DNA from: TMED69 sp036130055
Lineage (GTDB): Bacteria; Pseudomonadota; Gammaproteobacteria; Ga0077536
NCBI GenBank assembly: GCA_036130055.1
Contig: JAYYOR010000011.1
Coordinates: 41,671-105,670 of the forward strand
Length of the DNA stretch: 64,000 nucleotides
Direction: 5' to 3'
Position numbers and translations under genes: made by a program. Positions within the stretch are counted from its first letter, which is position 1, and each line of letters starts with the position of its first letter. This document shows positions 35,419-45,145 of this stretch, piece after piece. The notes below the pieces were generated by a model that saw nothing but the letters and a program-made list of their open reading frames with translations, ran no database searches and was not told the DNA's origin.

Positions 35419-36100
35419 CGTTGCTCAATTTAGTTTCAGAAATCATGTATCCAAATCCACGAGTGTTGATTATCAAATCCTCCGAGCTATAAATACTTAT
35501 TTTTTTTCGAATACGCCTGATGTTGACATCTACGACACGATCGAAAACGTCATTTTGCCAACAAGCTTCAATAATCTCTGCGCGCGAACATACGTGGTTT
35601 CTAGCTTTTAAGAGATAACAAAGAATTTGAAATTCTTTTTTTGTAAGATTTAAATTGTTCCCATTATATAAAATTTTTTTCTCACCAGAGAGTATTTGAA
35701 AATCTGAATCATTAGTAGTTATTTTACTGTGATTTGTGCGACGAAGAACAGCGGTAACTCTTGACCTCAACTCTTCCAATGAAAATGGTTTAGTGACATA
35801 ATCATCGACTCCTTCTTTAAATCCTTGCAGCTTATTTTGTTCTTCTGCTTTGGCCGTTACCATTATAATTGGAATATCCTTAATTGATTTTAGTCTTCTC
35901 ATTTTTCTGATTAGCTCAATTCCCGAAAGGCCAGGGAGCATCCAGTCCAATAAAATGAGGTCAAATTTTTTTGTGGTAATTAGTTCTAGAGCCTCTTCAA
36001 TATCACGCGCCTTTGTGATTAAAAATTGAGGTTCAAGGCCAAAGCTTATCAACTTGGCTATACTAGGGTCATCTTCTACCACTAGAATTTGTTGAGTCAT
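35408..36100 (-). CDS. phoB: Phosphate regulon response regulator PhoB
   Basis: PhoB binds Pho boxes and activates phosphate-starvation genes, including pst. The 230-residue OmpR-family protein has a receiver domain with acidic residues ED at 10-11, phosphoacceptor D52 in LLDWMLPG and K105, and a winged-helix DNA-binding domain (about 130-225) with DVNIRRIRKKI. Linkage to phoR and to the nearby pst operon makes the assignment firm. No clear Pho box of its own was seen in the 147 bp gap to leuS. Confidence 0.95.
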   Translation of the reverse strand: MTQQILVVEDDPSIAKLISFGLEPQFLITKARDIEEALELITTKKFDLILLDWMLPGLSGIELIRKMRRLKSIKDIPIIMVTAKAEEQNKLQGFKEGVDDYVTKPFSLEELRSRVTAVLRRTNHSKITTNDSDFQILSGEKKILYNGNNLNLTKKEFQILCYLLKARNHVCSRAEIIEACWQNDVFDRVVDVNIRRIRKKISIYSSEDLIINTRGFGYMISETKLSNDEK

Positions 36101-36247
36101 TGTTCCTATCTATTTTTTAAATTTTATAAGATGAAATAATTTTTTATGATACCATATTGTTTTTAAATCATACGTTAGGGTAAACAATTTTCGCGCAAAT
36201 AAACTTGAAATTTTTTATATTTACGTTGAGGAAGCTTTGTTTTTCGA

Positions 36248-38845
36248 ATGATCATGAAAAAACAGATTGTTAAAGAATATAATTTTAATTTTCTTGAAAA
36301 AGAGATCCAAGAAAATTGGGATAGAACCTCAAAATTTTCTGTTACCGAAAATTCAAGCAAAAAAAAATTTTATTGTCTTTCTATGTTTCCTTATCCGAGT
36401 GGAAAGCTCCACATGGGCCATGTTCGCAACTACACGATAGGGGACGTAATATCGCGTTTTAAACGAATGCAGGGGTTCAATGTTTTGCAGCCTATGGGAT
36501 GGGATTCATTTGGACTGCCTGCTGAAAATGCTGCAATTCAAAATAACACTCAACCCTCAAAATGGACGAACGAAAATATCACTGATATGCGTAATCAACT
36601 TTGCAGGCTCGGATTTGCATATGATTGGAATCGTGAATTATCTACTTGCGATCCTAGTTATTTTAGGTGGGAGCAGTGGTTTTTTTGTAAACTTTATGAA
36701 AAAGGCTTAGTCGAAAAAAAAGAATCTGAAGTGAATTGGGATCCTGTCGATAAAACAGTGTTGGCTAACGAGCAAGTTATCGAGGGTAGAGGTTGGCGCT
36801 CTGGGGCTTTGGTGGAAAAAAAGAAAATTCCTCAGTGGTTTGTGAAAATTACTAAGTATGCCGATGAATTATTATCTGAAATAGATAATTTACACGACTG
36901 GCCAGATTCCGTAAAAACAATGCAGAGAAACTGGATTGGTCGATCTGAAGGAGTGTTGTTAAAATTTGCACTAAAGCATTCTGATATCCATATTGAGGTG
37001 TTTACAACTAGACCAGATACATTGTTTGGCGCGACGTTTTTGGCTTTATCACCAGATCATAACCTAGTACAAAAGATGGCCAAGACAAATAAAAAATTGA
37101 GGGAACAGCTAGATTGTTGGAAAAAAAATGATAAAAAAGGCGCTGACACTAGCAATCAAGAAAAAGAGGGGGTTAAATTAGACGCAAAAGCGGTAAACCC
37201 AATATCGGGACGAGAGGTCGATGTTTGGGCGGCGAATTTTGTGGTCTCAGGTTATGGAACAGGGGCGGTGATGTCAGTGCCTGCTCATGACCAAAGGGAT
37301 TGGGAATTTGCTAAAAAATATAAGCTTCCAATAGTGGATGTGATAGAAGCTATTCCCCCGCATATTTCAAATATTCAAAAATCCGCTTTTGAAAAAAAAG
37401 GAGTCTTAAAAAATAGTGATGACTTTAACGGTTTGACATCAGAACAAGCGTCAAAAAAAATACTAAAAAAACTGGAGGGAAATGGCCTTGGTGTAAAAGA
37501 AACTCAATTTAGGTTGCGAGATTGGTTGGTCTCAAGGCAAAGATTTTGGGGATGTCCTATCCCTATTTTGTATCTAGCAAATAAAGCAATTGAGGTCGAA
37601 AAAGAAAGTAATTTACCTATTGAGCTTCCTCTCAGTAAAGAGGTGTTGGGCAAAGTAAAATCGTTAGACGAGTATGAAGAATTTAAAACTGTAAAAAACT
37701 TAGATGGGAGCATTTCCATCAGGGAGACTGATACCTTTGATACATTTTTTGAATCTAGTTGGTACTTTGCTAGATACTGTAGTTATGATTCAAAAGACAA
37801 AATGCTCGATGAAAGAGCTGATTATTGGCTTCCCGTGGATGTTTACATTGGAGGGATTGAGCACGCTGTTTTGCACCTCCTTTATGCTCGTTTCTTTAAC
37901 AAAGTACTACGTGACGAGGGATTGCTTAAATCAAATGAGCCTTTCAAAAAACTACTTACTCAAGGCATGGTTTGTAAAGAAACATATTTTAGGAAGAAAG
38001 GAAGTAAAATAGAATATTTTTATCCCGATGAAGTGGAGACTGAATTAGATAAGAAAGGTGCGACATTAAAAGCACATTTGAAAAAAGATAAAAAGTCTGT
38101 AAGTATCGGGCCGATTGAAAAAATGTCTAAATCAAAGAAAAATGGGGTTGACCCGGAGGGTCTTATAGAAAAATATGGCGCAGACACCGTTAGATTATAT
38201 ACAATGTTCGCTGCTCCTCCTGAGCAAATGTTGGAATGGTCTGACAACGCAGTCGAAGGTTCTTTTAAGTTTTTAAGAAATATTTGGAATTTAACGCAAT
38301 CTCACATTCACAGTAGAACTGGTAAGAAAATTGTACAAAATACTTGTCTTAATAATCGTCAAAAGCAACTTAAGCGTAAAGTTCACCAGACAATTAAAAA
38401 GGTGACAGATGACTATTCTCGAAGATATAAATTTAACACAGCAATAGCAGCCATAATGGAGCTTTATAATCTAGTGGCGAGGTTTCAATCGAGCACTGAT
38501 AATGACGAGTTTTTATTGGATGAAGCCATAAGTGCGATAATAAAGTTACTACATCCAATTGCTCCGCATATCACCGAAAGATTATGGCTGGATTTGGGTA
38601 ATACGACATTAGTGGACGATGATTGGCCCACTTATGATTCCTCTATATTGATTAGTGAATCGGTTGAAATAATAATTCAGGTTAATGGAAAAAAAAGATC
38701 AAGCGTTGAAATCATGTTAGATCTTGGTAGAGAGGAATGTATAAAGATCGTCAAAGAAGACAAAAATATATCAAAATATATTGAAAATAGAGAAATAAAA
38801 AAAATTATTTTTATTCCAAATAAGCTAGTCAACCTTGTAGTTTAG
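36248..38845 (+). CDS. leuS: Leucyl-tRNA synthetase
   Basis: LeuRS charges tRNA-Leu and edits mis-activated amino acids. The 865-residue class I synthetase has the HIGH-type motif HMGH (55-58), the CP1 editing domain with TTRPDTLFGATFLALSPDH (threonine-rich region, about 255-273), KMSKSKKNG (about 624-632) and the C-terminal VQVNGK-type segment. ATG codons at 36248 and 36254 are both possible. It leads a tight leuS-lptE-holA-proA-nadD-rsfS-rlmH run. Confidence 0.98.
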   Translation: MIMKKQIVKEYNFNFLEKEIQENWDRTSKFSVTENSSKKKFYCLSMFPYPSGKLHMGHVRNYTIGDVISRFKRMQGFNVLQPMGWDSFGLPAENAAIQNNTQPSKWTNENITDMRNQLCRLGFAYDWNRELSTCDPSYFRWEQWFFCKLYEKGLVEKKESEVNWDPVDKTVLANEQVIEGRGWRSGALVEKKKIPQWFVKITKYADELLSEIDNLHDWPDSVKTMQRNWIGRSEGVLLKFALKHSDIHIEVFTTRPDTLFGATFLALSPDHNLVQKMAKTNKKLREQLDCWKKNDKKGADTSNQEKEGVKLDAKAVNPISGREVDVWAANFVVSGYGTGAVMSVPAHDQRDWEFAKKYKLPIVDVIEAIPPHISNIQKSAFEKKGVLKNSDDFNGLTSEQASKKILKKLEGNGLGVKETQFRLRDWLVSRQRFWGCPIPILYLANKAIEVEKESNLPIELPLSKEVLGKVKSLDEYEEFKTVKNLDGSISIRETDTFDTFFESSWYFARYCSYDSKDKMLDERADYWLPVDVYIGGIEHAVLHLLYARFFNKVLRDEGLLKSNEPFKKLLTQGMVCKETYFRKKGSKIEYFYPDEVETELDKKGATLKAHLKKDKKSVSIGPIEKMSKSKKNGVDPEGLIEKYGADTVRLYTMFAAPPEQMLEWSDNAVEGSFKFLRNIWNLTQSHIHSRTGKKIVQNTCLNNRQKQLKRKVHQTIKKVTDDYSRRYKFNTAIAAIMELYNLVARFQSSTDNDEFLLDEAISAIIKLLHPIAPHITERLWLDLGNTTLVDDDWPTYDSSILISESVEIIIQVNGKKRSSVEIMLDLGREECIKIVKEDKNISKYIENREIKKIIFIPNKLVNLVV

Positions 38846-39367
38846 ATGCACAATTACTTTTTAAAAATTTTAAGTTCATTCATGATTTTTGTTTCATTAA
38901 CCGGTTGTAGTGGATGGCAGCTTCGTGGAATTGATAGTCTAGATGAAGAAAAGTTGAGTGCTTACATTGATGGCAGGAGAGTTCCTTCACTAACCAGCGC
39001 TTTAAGAGCAGCTTTCATAGCGCGGGGTATCACGGTAACCTCAAATTCAAAGGATGCTAAAATTTTGGTGAGTATATTAAGTGGTGATTTCAAAAGCCGA
39101 GTCTTGTCACTCGATCCAGGCAGTGGGAAGGTCAAGGAATTAGAGATTGAATTATCAAGTGAAGTAGTGGTTAGGTCAAAAAAAAATGGATTGCTTATGC
39201 CAAGGCAGACTATACGATTGCAAAGAGATTATTTTTTTGATGAACTGGCTGCGGAATTTACAACTATGAGAAGCGAGATTATTGAAAGAGATTTAGCCAA
39301 GGATTGGGCTTTCGCGGTAGTCTATCGTGCTGTGACAAGTTTAAAAAAAAATAACAAAAACGATTAG
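38846..39367 (+). CDS. lptE: LPS assembly lipoprotein LptE
   Basis: LptE plugs the LptD barrel and helps place LPS in the outer leaflet of the outer membrane. The 173-residue product has a lipoprotein signal ending SLTGC (Cys about 21), then GWQLRG, the usual start of mature LptE. The rest is low in conservation but has a typical length. It starts immediately after the leuS stop and is followed 8 bp later by holA, the canonical position. Confidence 0.92.
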   Translation: MHNYFLKILSSFMIFVSLTGCSGWQLRGIDSLDEEKLSAYIDGRRVPSLTSALRAAFIARGITVTSNSKDAKILVSILSGDFKSRVLSLDPGSGKVKELEIELSSEVVVRSKKNGLLMPRQTIRLQRDYFFDELAAEFTTMRSEIIERDLAKDWAFAVVYRAVTSLKKNNKND

Positions 39368-39375
39368 TATTCAAA

Positions 39376-40386
39376 ATGGTAAAAAAAAATAAATTTTATT
39401 GTGCAATGGGTGATGAGCCTGTACAAATGATAGAGGCTTCAAATAAAATTAAAGTTCTATTTTGCCAGAATGACGAATATGAAAGATGTGTTTTTGAGCC
39501 GAACACCAATGATGATTGGCATGCCTTAAAGTGTCGAGTTAATTCTCCCTCTCTATTTAATGAGAAGCGTTTATTCGAAATAAACATAAAGAATAAACCA
39601 TTAAAGGCCGCAGAGCAGGTACTATCAGAAATCATAGAGCTTTCTGAATCAGAAGATGTTTTCTTTTTCAGAATTTCGTTTAGATATAAAAAAAATCCTT
39701 CTTGGTTATCTGAAGTAATTGAGGGTGGTGAATTTTTTCCCTGCCATCAACTTAATATTAATCAGACGTCTCATTGGATACTTAAAAGATTAGCAAAAAG
39801 TGGAAAAAAAATTTCAAGGGAAGCAGCTGAATTTATAAGCGAAAAAAATGAAGGCAACCTTATTGCGACGGCTAATGAAGTTGACAAATTAGCTTTAACT
39901 GTCGAATCAACTGAGATTACATTGCGAAAAATAGTCGAGCGTGTGTCCGAAGGGTCGACTTATACAGTTTACCATCTAAAAGATGCAATTTATCAAAATT
40001 CCGTTGATCGGGTAATAAAGGTTTGTAGAACTTTGGAAAGAGAAAATGTCGAACCAGTGGTTATTTGTTGGCTCCTTAAAAGTGAGCTTCGAACTTTAGT
40101 AAAAGCTAAATTCCGTCTTCTCAAAGGCGATCAGATTGGAGACATTTTTTCTTCCTATAATATTTGGTCGAGAAATCAAAATACTTTTAAAAACACAGTC
40201 AATCGTCTAAACTCAAAGCAGTTGTCTGATTTATTACGGGAAATCAGCGAAGCCTTGATCGGAATTAAAACTGGTTCATCGTTATCGTTTTGGACGAAGT
40301 TAGAATTAATTTTAATTAAGATTGTTGATCCTAATTTAGTTTTAGTTGATTGTTCTGAGGTGCAAGGGATTTCAAAAATTGGATAA
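39376..40386 (+). CDS. holA: DNA polymerase III delta subunit
   Basis: HolA is the clamp-loader wrench that opens the DnaN ring. The 336-residue product has the family layout: an AAA+-like domain I without a working P-loop, the ANEVDKLAL segment (about 171-179), VYHLKDAIYQNSVDRV near 200, and a C-terminal collar domain. Similarity among HolA proteins is low, so position between lptE and proA-nadD carries weight. It overlaps the proposed proA start by 8 bp. Confidence 0.92.
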   Translation: MVKKNKFYCAMGDEPVQMIEASNKIKVLFCQNDEYERCVFEPNTNDDWHALKCRVNSPSLFNEKRLFEINIKNKPLKAAEQVLSEIIELSESEDVFFFRISFRYKKNPSWLSEVIEGGEFFPCHQLNINQTSHWILKRLAKSGKKISREAAEFISEKNEGNLIATANEVDKLALTVESTEITLRKIVERVSEGSTYTVYHLKDAIYQNSVDRVIKVCRTLERENVEPVVICWLLKSELRTLVKAKFRLLKGDQIGDIFSSYNIWSRNQNTFKNTVNRLNSKQLSDLLREISEALIGIKTGSSLSFWTKLELILIKIVDPNLVLVDCSEVQGISKIG

Positions 40387-41635
40387 TTTAGAGAAATACA
40401 TCGCTGAGACTGGGGCTAAAGCAAAATTGGCAAGTAAAAAAATGAAGGGTTCGAGTCTTTTTGCAAGAAATCAAACTTTAGTTTCCATTTCAGCAGAGCT
40501 TTTACGTTTCAAAGATAAAATATTAGACGCCAATTTAGAAGATCTAAAGCATAATAAAGATTTATCAAGTTCTATGACTGACAGGCTGAAATTAACTTCG
40601 TCAGTTGTCGACGCAGTGGCCGAAGGAATCATCAATGTTTCATCCTTGCCCGATCCAATTGGTAATATTGAGGATATGCGAGAGCAACCGAGTGGAATAA
40701 AAGTCGGTAAAATGCGTGTCCCGATTGGTGTAATTGGCGTGATTTATGAGGCTAGACCAAGTGTTACCGCCGACGTTGCTGCTTTAGCGATTAAGTCGGG
40801 CAATGCCGTTTTATTGAAAGGAGGGTCAGAGGCGACCCTGACGAATAAAACTATTATGGAAGCGATAAACATTGGAATAAATAAGGTGGGTCTGATTCCA
40901 ATTGATAGTGTTCAATTGCTTAGTGCGACTGATAGAAAGATTGTCGATAAACTTGTTCAAGCGGAAGCTTTTGTTGATCTTATAGTCCCGAGAGGGGGCA
41001 AGAGTCTGATAGCTTTAGTTGCTGAAAAAGCCCGAATCCCTGTAATAAAGCATTTAGATGGAGTGTGTCACGTATTTGTTGATGATCGCGCCGATCTTGA
41101 GAAGGCATTGGCTATTGCAATTAACGCGAAAACTCAAAGGTTGGGAACTTGCAACACAATGGAAACACTTCTAGTAGGAAAAAAAATAGCTTCTGAATTC
41201 TTTCCAATTATATTTGATAGATTTGATAACGCGGGTATAGAAGTAAGGGTTTGTTCTCAGACCTTCGAATCATATCCTAATTTAAAATTAGCTTGCGAAA
41301 ATGATTGGTATGAGGAGTATTTAGGTCCGATACTGGCTGTAAAAATTGTCGAAAATGTCGACGATGCGATATTCCATATCACGAAGTACGGTTCTAACCA
41401 TACCGACGCAATAGTCTCTGAAGATTATTCAAATATAAATAAATTTATCAGAGAGGTTGATTCAAGTTCGGTAATAGTGAATGCATCGACAAGATTTGCC
41501 GATGGGTTCGAGTATGGGCTTGGAGCTGAAATTGGTATTAGTACTGATAAATTCCATGCACGCGGACCAGTTGGCTTGGAAGGATTAACCTCCGTTAAAT
41601 GGGTCGTATTTGGAAACGGCGACGTTAGAAAATGA
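40379..41635 (+). CDS. proA: Gamma-glutamyl phosphate reductase
   Basis: ProA reduces gamma-glutamyl phosphate to glutamate semialdehyde in proline synthesis. The TTG at 40379 gives 418 residues starting MDNLEKYIAETGAKAKLA, as in the family (E. coli 417). The frame is open 33 bp further upstream inside holA, but those residues are not family-like. IGVIYEARPSVTADVAALA binds NADPH, and the catalytic Cys is in QRLGTCNTMETLL. ASTRFADGFEYGLGAEIGIS and HARGPVGLEGLT close the protein. Confidence 0.96.
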   Translation: MDNLEKYIAETGAKAKLASKKMKGSSLFARNQTLVSISAELLRFKDKILDANLEDLKHNKDLSSSMTDRLKLTSSVVDAVAEGIINVSSLPDPIGNIEDMREQPSGIKVGKMRVPIGVIGVIYEARPSVTADVAALAIKSGNAVLLKGGSEATLTNKTIMEAINIGINKVGLIPIDSVQLLSATDRKIVDKLVQAEAFVDLIVPRGGKSLIALVAEKARIPVIKHLDGVCHVFVDDRADLEKALAIAINAKTQRLGTCNTMETLLVGKKIASEFFPIIFDRFDNAGIEVRVCSQTFESYPNLKLACENDWYEEYLGPILAVKIVENVDDAIFHITKYGSNHTDAIVSEDYSNINKFIREVDSSSVIVNASTRFADGFEYGLGAEIGISTDKFHARGPVGLEGLTSVKWVVFGNGDVRK

Positions 41636-41662
41636 CGTGCGTAAAAAGAGAAATTCTCTAAC

Positions 41663-42265
41663 GTGTTTCGGTTAGGATTAATGGGCGGTACGTTCGACCC
41701 ACCTCATATTGGCCATCTTAGAATGGCTTTAGAAGCCCTTGAGCGATTGAAGCTCAACGAACTTAAGCTTATTCCACTTAACATTCCAAGTCATCGTAAC
41801 GTCCCACAAGCTAGTTCCATTGCGAGAGTAGAAATGCTTCAAAAAGTAACAAAAAGTCCAATTCAAGTTGATGATTGCGAAATAAAAAGGGGTGGCGTAA
41901 GTTTTACAATCGATACAGTAAAATTGATGAGGCAAAAATTTCCCGAAGCTAAAATTTTTCTTATTATAGGGCAGGATTCACTTGCATCTTTTAAAAACTG
42001 GTTTTGTTGGCAGCAACTATTACAATTAACCAATCTTGCGATTTTTGCAAGAGATGGTATGGATTCTAGTTTGAGAGATCGTTATTTAAAGGAGTTGTCA
42101 AATTATAGTCAGGACAATCAAGTAATCTTCTTCGATTCTCCAACTATAATGGTTGGTTCAACCGATATAAGAGAAAAAATTAAACAAGGGTTAAACGTAG
42201 ACTATCTTTTGCCCGAGAAAGTTTCTGATTATATTAAACAAAAGGGACTTTATCAGAATGGATAA
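41663..42265 (+). CDS. nadD: Nicotinate-nucleotide adenylyltransferase
   Basis: NadD converts nicotinate mononucleotide to deamido-NAD. The 200-residue product starts from GTG at 41663 and carries GGTFDPPHIGHLRMA (about 9-23, with the HxGH nucleotidyltransferase motif) and the C-terminal STDIREKIKQG (ISSTxxR-like) motif. It overlaps rsfS by 8 bp. With nadA elsewhere in the window it marks de novo NAD synthesis. Confidence 0.96.
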   Translation: MFRLGLMGGTFDPPHIGHLRMALEALERLKLNELKLIPLNIPSHRNVPQASSIARVEMLQKVTKSPIQVDDCEIKRGGVSFTIDTVKLMRQKFPEAKIFLIIGQDSLASFKNWFCWQQLLQLTNLAIFARDGMDSSLRDRYLKELSNYSQDNQVIFFDSPTIMVGSTDIREKIKQGLNVDYLLPEKVSDYIKQKGLYQNG

Positions 42266-42617
42266 AAATATAAATGAGGGAAGTAAAGAGTTTTATCTCA
42301 TTAAGGCTTTAGAAAATGGTAAAGCTCAAGATATAATTCTCCTTGATGTTGCGTCTTTAACCTCAATAACCGATTACATGATTATTGCTACAGGAACTTC
42401 TAGTAGGCATGTAAAGTCCCTTGTTAGGTATCTTACTGAAAAGAATGATAATGTTGAATTACCACTTGGTGTAGAAGGAGTTGAATCAGGGGAGTGGGTC
42501 CTAATAGATTTTGGAGACGTGATTATACATATAATGCTAAAGGCTACAAGAGACTTCTATAATCTTGAAGGTCTATGGGGTGTTCAATTTAAAAATTATA
42601 CAGAGTCTCCAACATAA
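42258..42617 (+). CDS. rsfS: Ribosome silencing factor
   Basis: RsfS binds L14 and blocks joining of the ribosomal subunits in starvation or stationary phase. The 119-residue product has the compact family core: DIILLDVASLTSITDYMIIATGTSSRH (conserved region about 21-47), GVEGVESGEWVLIDFGDVIIH and the C-terminal FYNLEGLWG. It lies between nadD and rlmH, the standard arrangement. Confidence 0.96.
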   Translation: MDKNINEGSKEFYLIKALENGKAQDIILLDVASLTSITDYMIIATGTSSRHVKSLVRYLTEKNDNVELPLGVEGVESGEWVLIDFGDVIIHIMLKATRDFYNLEGLWGVQFKNYTESPT

Positions 42618-43079
42618 ATGACTATTGATATTATATGTATATCTAATAAACAGAATGATTGGATATTGCATGGTATCAAAACTTATTTAACGAGACTTCC
42701 AAAATGGTTGACAGTAAATGTAATATTAATTTCTCCGGTAAAAGACAAGCTTGACAAAGCTACGAAGTTATCAAAAGAAGCTCAAAAAATTCAAAAAAAA
42801 ATAAAAAGCAACGATCATTTAGTTGTACTAGATAGCTCAGGCTTGCCATTGGATAATTCCACGCTACTTGATCAGTTCCAAAAATTAAGAGCGACCGGTT
42901 TAAACATTAAGGTACTAATTGGCGGAGCTGATGGATTGGACGATAGTCTAAAGACAATCGCCCAATCCACCTGGTCCATTTCGAAATTAATTTTTCCGCA
43001 TTCCTTGTGTTTATTAGTTTTTCTTGAGCAGATTTATAGGACAACCTCAATTATAACCAACCACCCGTACCATAAATAA
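42618..43079 (+). CDS. rlmH: 23S rRNA pseudouridine-1915 N3-methyltransferase
   Basis: RlmH is a SPOUT methyltransferase that methylates pseudouridine 1915 of 23S rRNA after subunit joining. The 153-residue product has LVVLDSSGLPLDNSTL, IKVLIGGADGLDDS (SAM-binding knot) and the C-terminal LFPHSLCLLVFLEQIYRTTSI with NHPYHK, all family hallmarks. The ATG follows the rsfS stop directly. mrdA-mrdB, which usually follow, are absent; the pyrophosphatase gene lies on the other strand. Confidence 0.96.
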   Translation: MTIDIICISNKQNDWILHGIKTYLTRLPKWLTVNVILISPVKDKLDKATKLSKEAQKIQKKIKSNDHLVVLDSSGLPLDNSTLLDQFQKLRATGLNIKVLIGGADGLDDSLKTIAQSTWSISKLIFPHSLCLLVFLEQIYRTTSIITNHPYHK

Positions 43080-43101
43080 TAAAATTAACTATTTTTTTAT
43101 A

Positions 43102-45114
43102 TCAGGCTATTAGAGGAACGATCAATAAAGCAACGATATTGATGATCTTTATTAAAGGATTAACCGCCGGCCCGGCAGTATCCTTATAGGGGTCACCAAC
43201 GGTATCTCCTGTAACTGCTGCCTTATGTGCTTCAGAGCCTTTTCCTCCGCAATTACCGTCTTCAATATACTTCTTCGCATTGTCCCAAGCCCCGCCACCA
43301 GTTGTCATGGAGATAGCTACAAAGAGTCCGGTGACGATAGTTCCAAGCAATAGGCCTCCGAGTGCTTCTTTCCCAAGAGTGAAACCAACTATAATCGGTA
43401 CCAGAACGGGCAATAATGAAGGAATGATCATTTCTTTAATCGCTGATTTCGTTAATAAATCAACGGCTGTAGAGTAATCTGGCTTTGCCGTTCCGTCCAT
43501 TATGCCGGGTATCTCTTTAAATTGCCTGCGTACTTCAATAACAACCGAGCCTGCGGCTCTTCCTACAGCTTCCATCCCCATTGCTGCAAAAAGGTAAGGA
43601 ACTAACCCGCCAATGAAAAGCCCAATCACAACCCTAGGATCTGATAGTAAAAAAGTAACCGATTCACCATAATATTCTAATTCGTGTGTGTAATCAGCAA
43701 ATAAGACTAGGGCTGCAAGTCCGGCTGAACCGATTGCATATCCTTTCGTTACCGCTTTAGTGGTGTTTCCAACTGCATCTAATGGATCTGTTATTCCTCT
43801 AATTTCCTCGGGAAGGTTAGCCATCTCAGCTATCCCTCCGGCATTGTCAGTAATTGGACCGAATGCATCTAATGCGACGATGATCCCCGTCATTGATAGC
43901 ATAGAGGTGGCTGCTATCGCTAAGCCATAGAGTCCCGCAAGGTCATATGAAAATTTAATACTCATACATACTGCAATTACTGGAAGCGCGCAAGCCTTCA
44001 TAGATATGCCAATTCCAGAAATTATATTAGTAGCGTGCCCAGTTTTCGAGGCTTCAGCAATATCTTTCACTGGGCGATAATTTGTCCCTGTATAGTATTC
44101 AGTAATGATAACCATTGCTGCAGTCAGAACTATCCCAACGATTGCACAAGAAAATAGTGGAAGTGTATTTTCAGGCATTAGCATTTTTGTTACTGGGTAA
44201 AAAGCAATCGAGGCTAGAACACCTGCTACGATTAGCCCTTTATATAAGGCTCCCATTATACTTCCATTTTCACTGGCCTTAACAAAGAAGGTTCCAATTA
44301 TAGAAGCAATAATTGATATTCCGCCCAGAGCCAGAGGATAAACGATTGCATTTGCCCCGATTTCTCCGGATTTGATCAATAGACCACCCAGCAACATTGT
44401 CGCGATAACTGTTACTGCATAGGTTTCAAATAAGTCAGCTGCCATGCCGGCGCAATCCCCAACATTATCCCCAACGTTATCGGCTATAACGGCAGGGTTT
44501 CTTGGGTCATCTTCTGGTATGCCGGCTTCGACTTTTCCTACCAAATCAGCTCCAACATCCGCTCCTTTTGTAAAAATGCCGCCGCCAAGTCTTGCAAATA
44601 TTGAAATCAATGAGCCACCGAATCCTAAGCCTACTAAAGGAGTAAGGCTGTCAATACCAAGATATAAAAGAACCTGATAATAACCAGCTACGCCTAGCAG
44701 CCCTAGACCTACAACTAATAAGCCGGTTACAGCCCCTCCTCTAAACGCTACTTGTAAGGCATGATTAATTCCTTTGTTCGCAGCTTCAGCTGTACGTGAA
44801 TTAGATCTCACTGAAACATTCATCCCTATGTAACCCGCAAGCCCTGAGAGTATTGCTCCAATCGCAAATCCTATTGCAGTGTACCAGCTCAAAGCAAAGC
44901 CCAAAGCAACAAATAAAATCAGTCCTACAATAGAAATCGTGCTGTATTGTCGATTAAGGTAGGCAGTGGCTCCTTCTTGAACGGCGTTTGCAATTTCTCG
45001 CATTTGTTCGTTACCCTGAGGCAAAGCTATTATCCACCTGATTGAGAATATTCCATACAAGATGGCTCCTAGGCCGCAGATAATCGCGAAAATTAGTGGT
45101 GAAATGGCGGTCAT
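43102..45114 (-). CDS. hppA: Membrane-bound proton-pumping pyrophosphatase
   Basis: HppA couples PPi hydrolysis to H+ (or Na+) transport across the membrane, saving energy from biosynthetic PPi. The 670-residue protein has about 16 membrane helices and the PPi-binding motifs GGGIFTKGADVGADLVGKVE, DNVGDNVGDCAGMAADLFE (catalytic acidic cluster) and the C-terminal DTVGDPYKDTAGPAVNPL. The GNTTKAVTKGYAIGSAG segment has Lys where K+-dependent enzymes have Ala, so I infer a K+-independent proton pump. It lies 31 bp downstream of the PPi-dependent phosphofructokinase gene. Confidence 0.96.
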   Translation of the reverse strand: MTAISPLIFAIICGLGAILYGIFSIRWIIALPQGNEQMREIANAVQEGATAYLNRQYSTISIVGLILFVALGFALSWYTAIGFAIGAILSGLAGYIGMNVSVRSNSRTAEAANKGINHALQVAFRGGAVTGLLVVGLGLLGVAGYYQVLLYLGIDSLTPLVGLGFGGSLISIFARLGGGIFTKGADVGADLVGKVEAGIPEDDPRNPAVIADNVGDNVGDCAGMAADLFETYAVTVIATMLLGGLLIKSGEIGANAIVYPLALGGISIIASIIGTFFVKASENGSIMGALYKGLIVAGVLASIAFYPVTKMLMPENTLPLFSCAIVGIVLTAAMVIITEYYTGTNYRPVKDIAEASKTGHATNIISGIGISMKACALPVIAVCMSIKFSYDLAGLYGLAIAATSMLSMTGIIVALDAFGPITDNAGGIAEMANLPEEIRGITDPLDAVGNTTKAVTKGYAIGSAGLAALVLFADYTHELEYYGESVTFLLSDPRVVIGLFIGGLVPYLFAAMGMEAVGRAAGSVVIEVRRQFKEIPGIMDGTAKPDYSTAVDLLTKSAIKEMIIPSLLPVLVPIIVGFTLGKEALGGLLLGTIVTGLFVAISMTTGGGAWDNAKKYIEDGNCGGKGSEAHKAAVTGDTVGDPYKDTAGPAVNPLIKIINIVALLIVPLIA

Positions 45115-45145
45115 ATATTTACCTCTCCTTTTTTGTTCGAGTAAA

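Noticed and set aside
40346..40378. Upstream extension of proA
   Set aside because: Added residues are not found in ProA proteins and lie inside holA.
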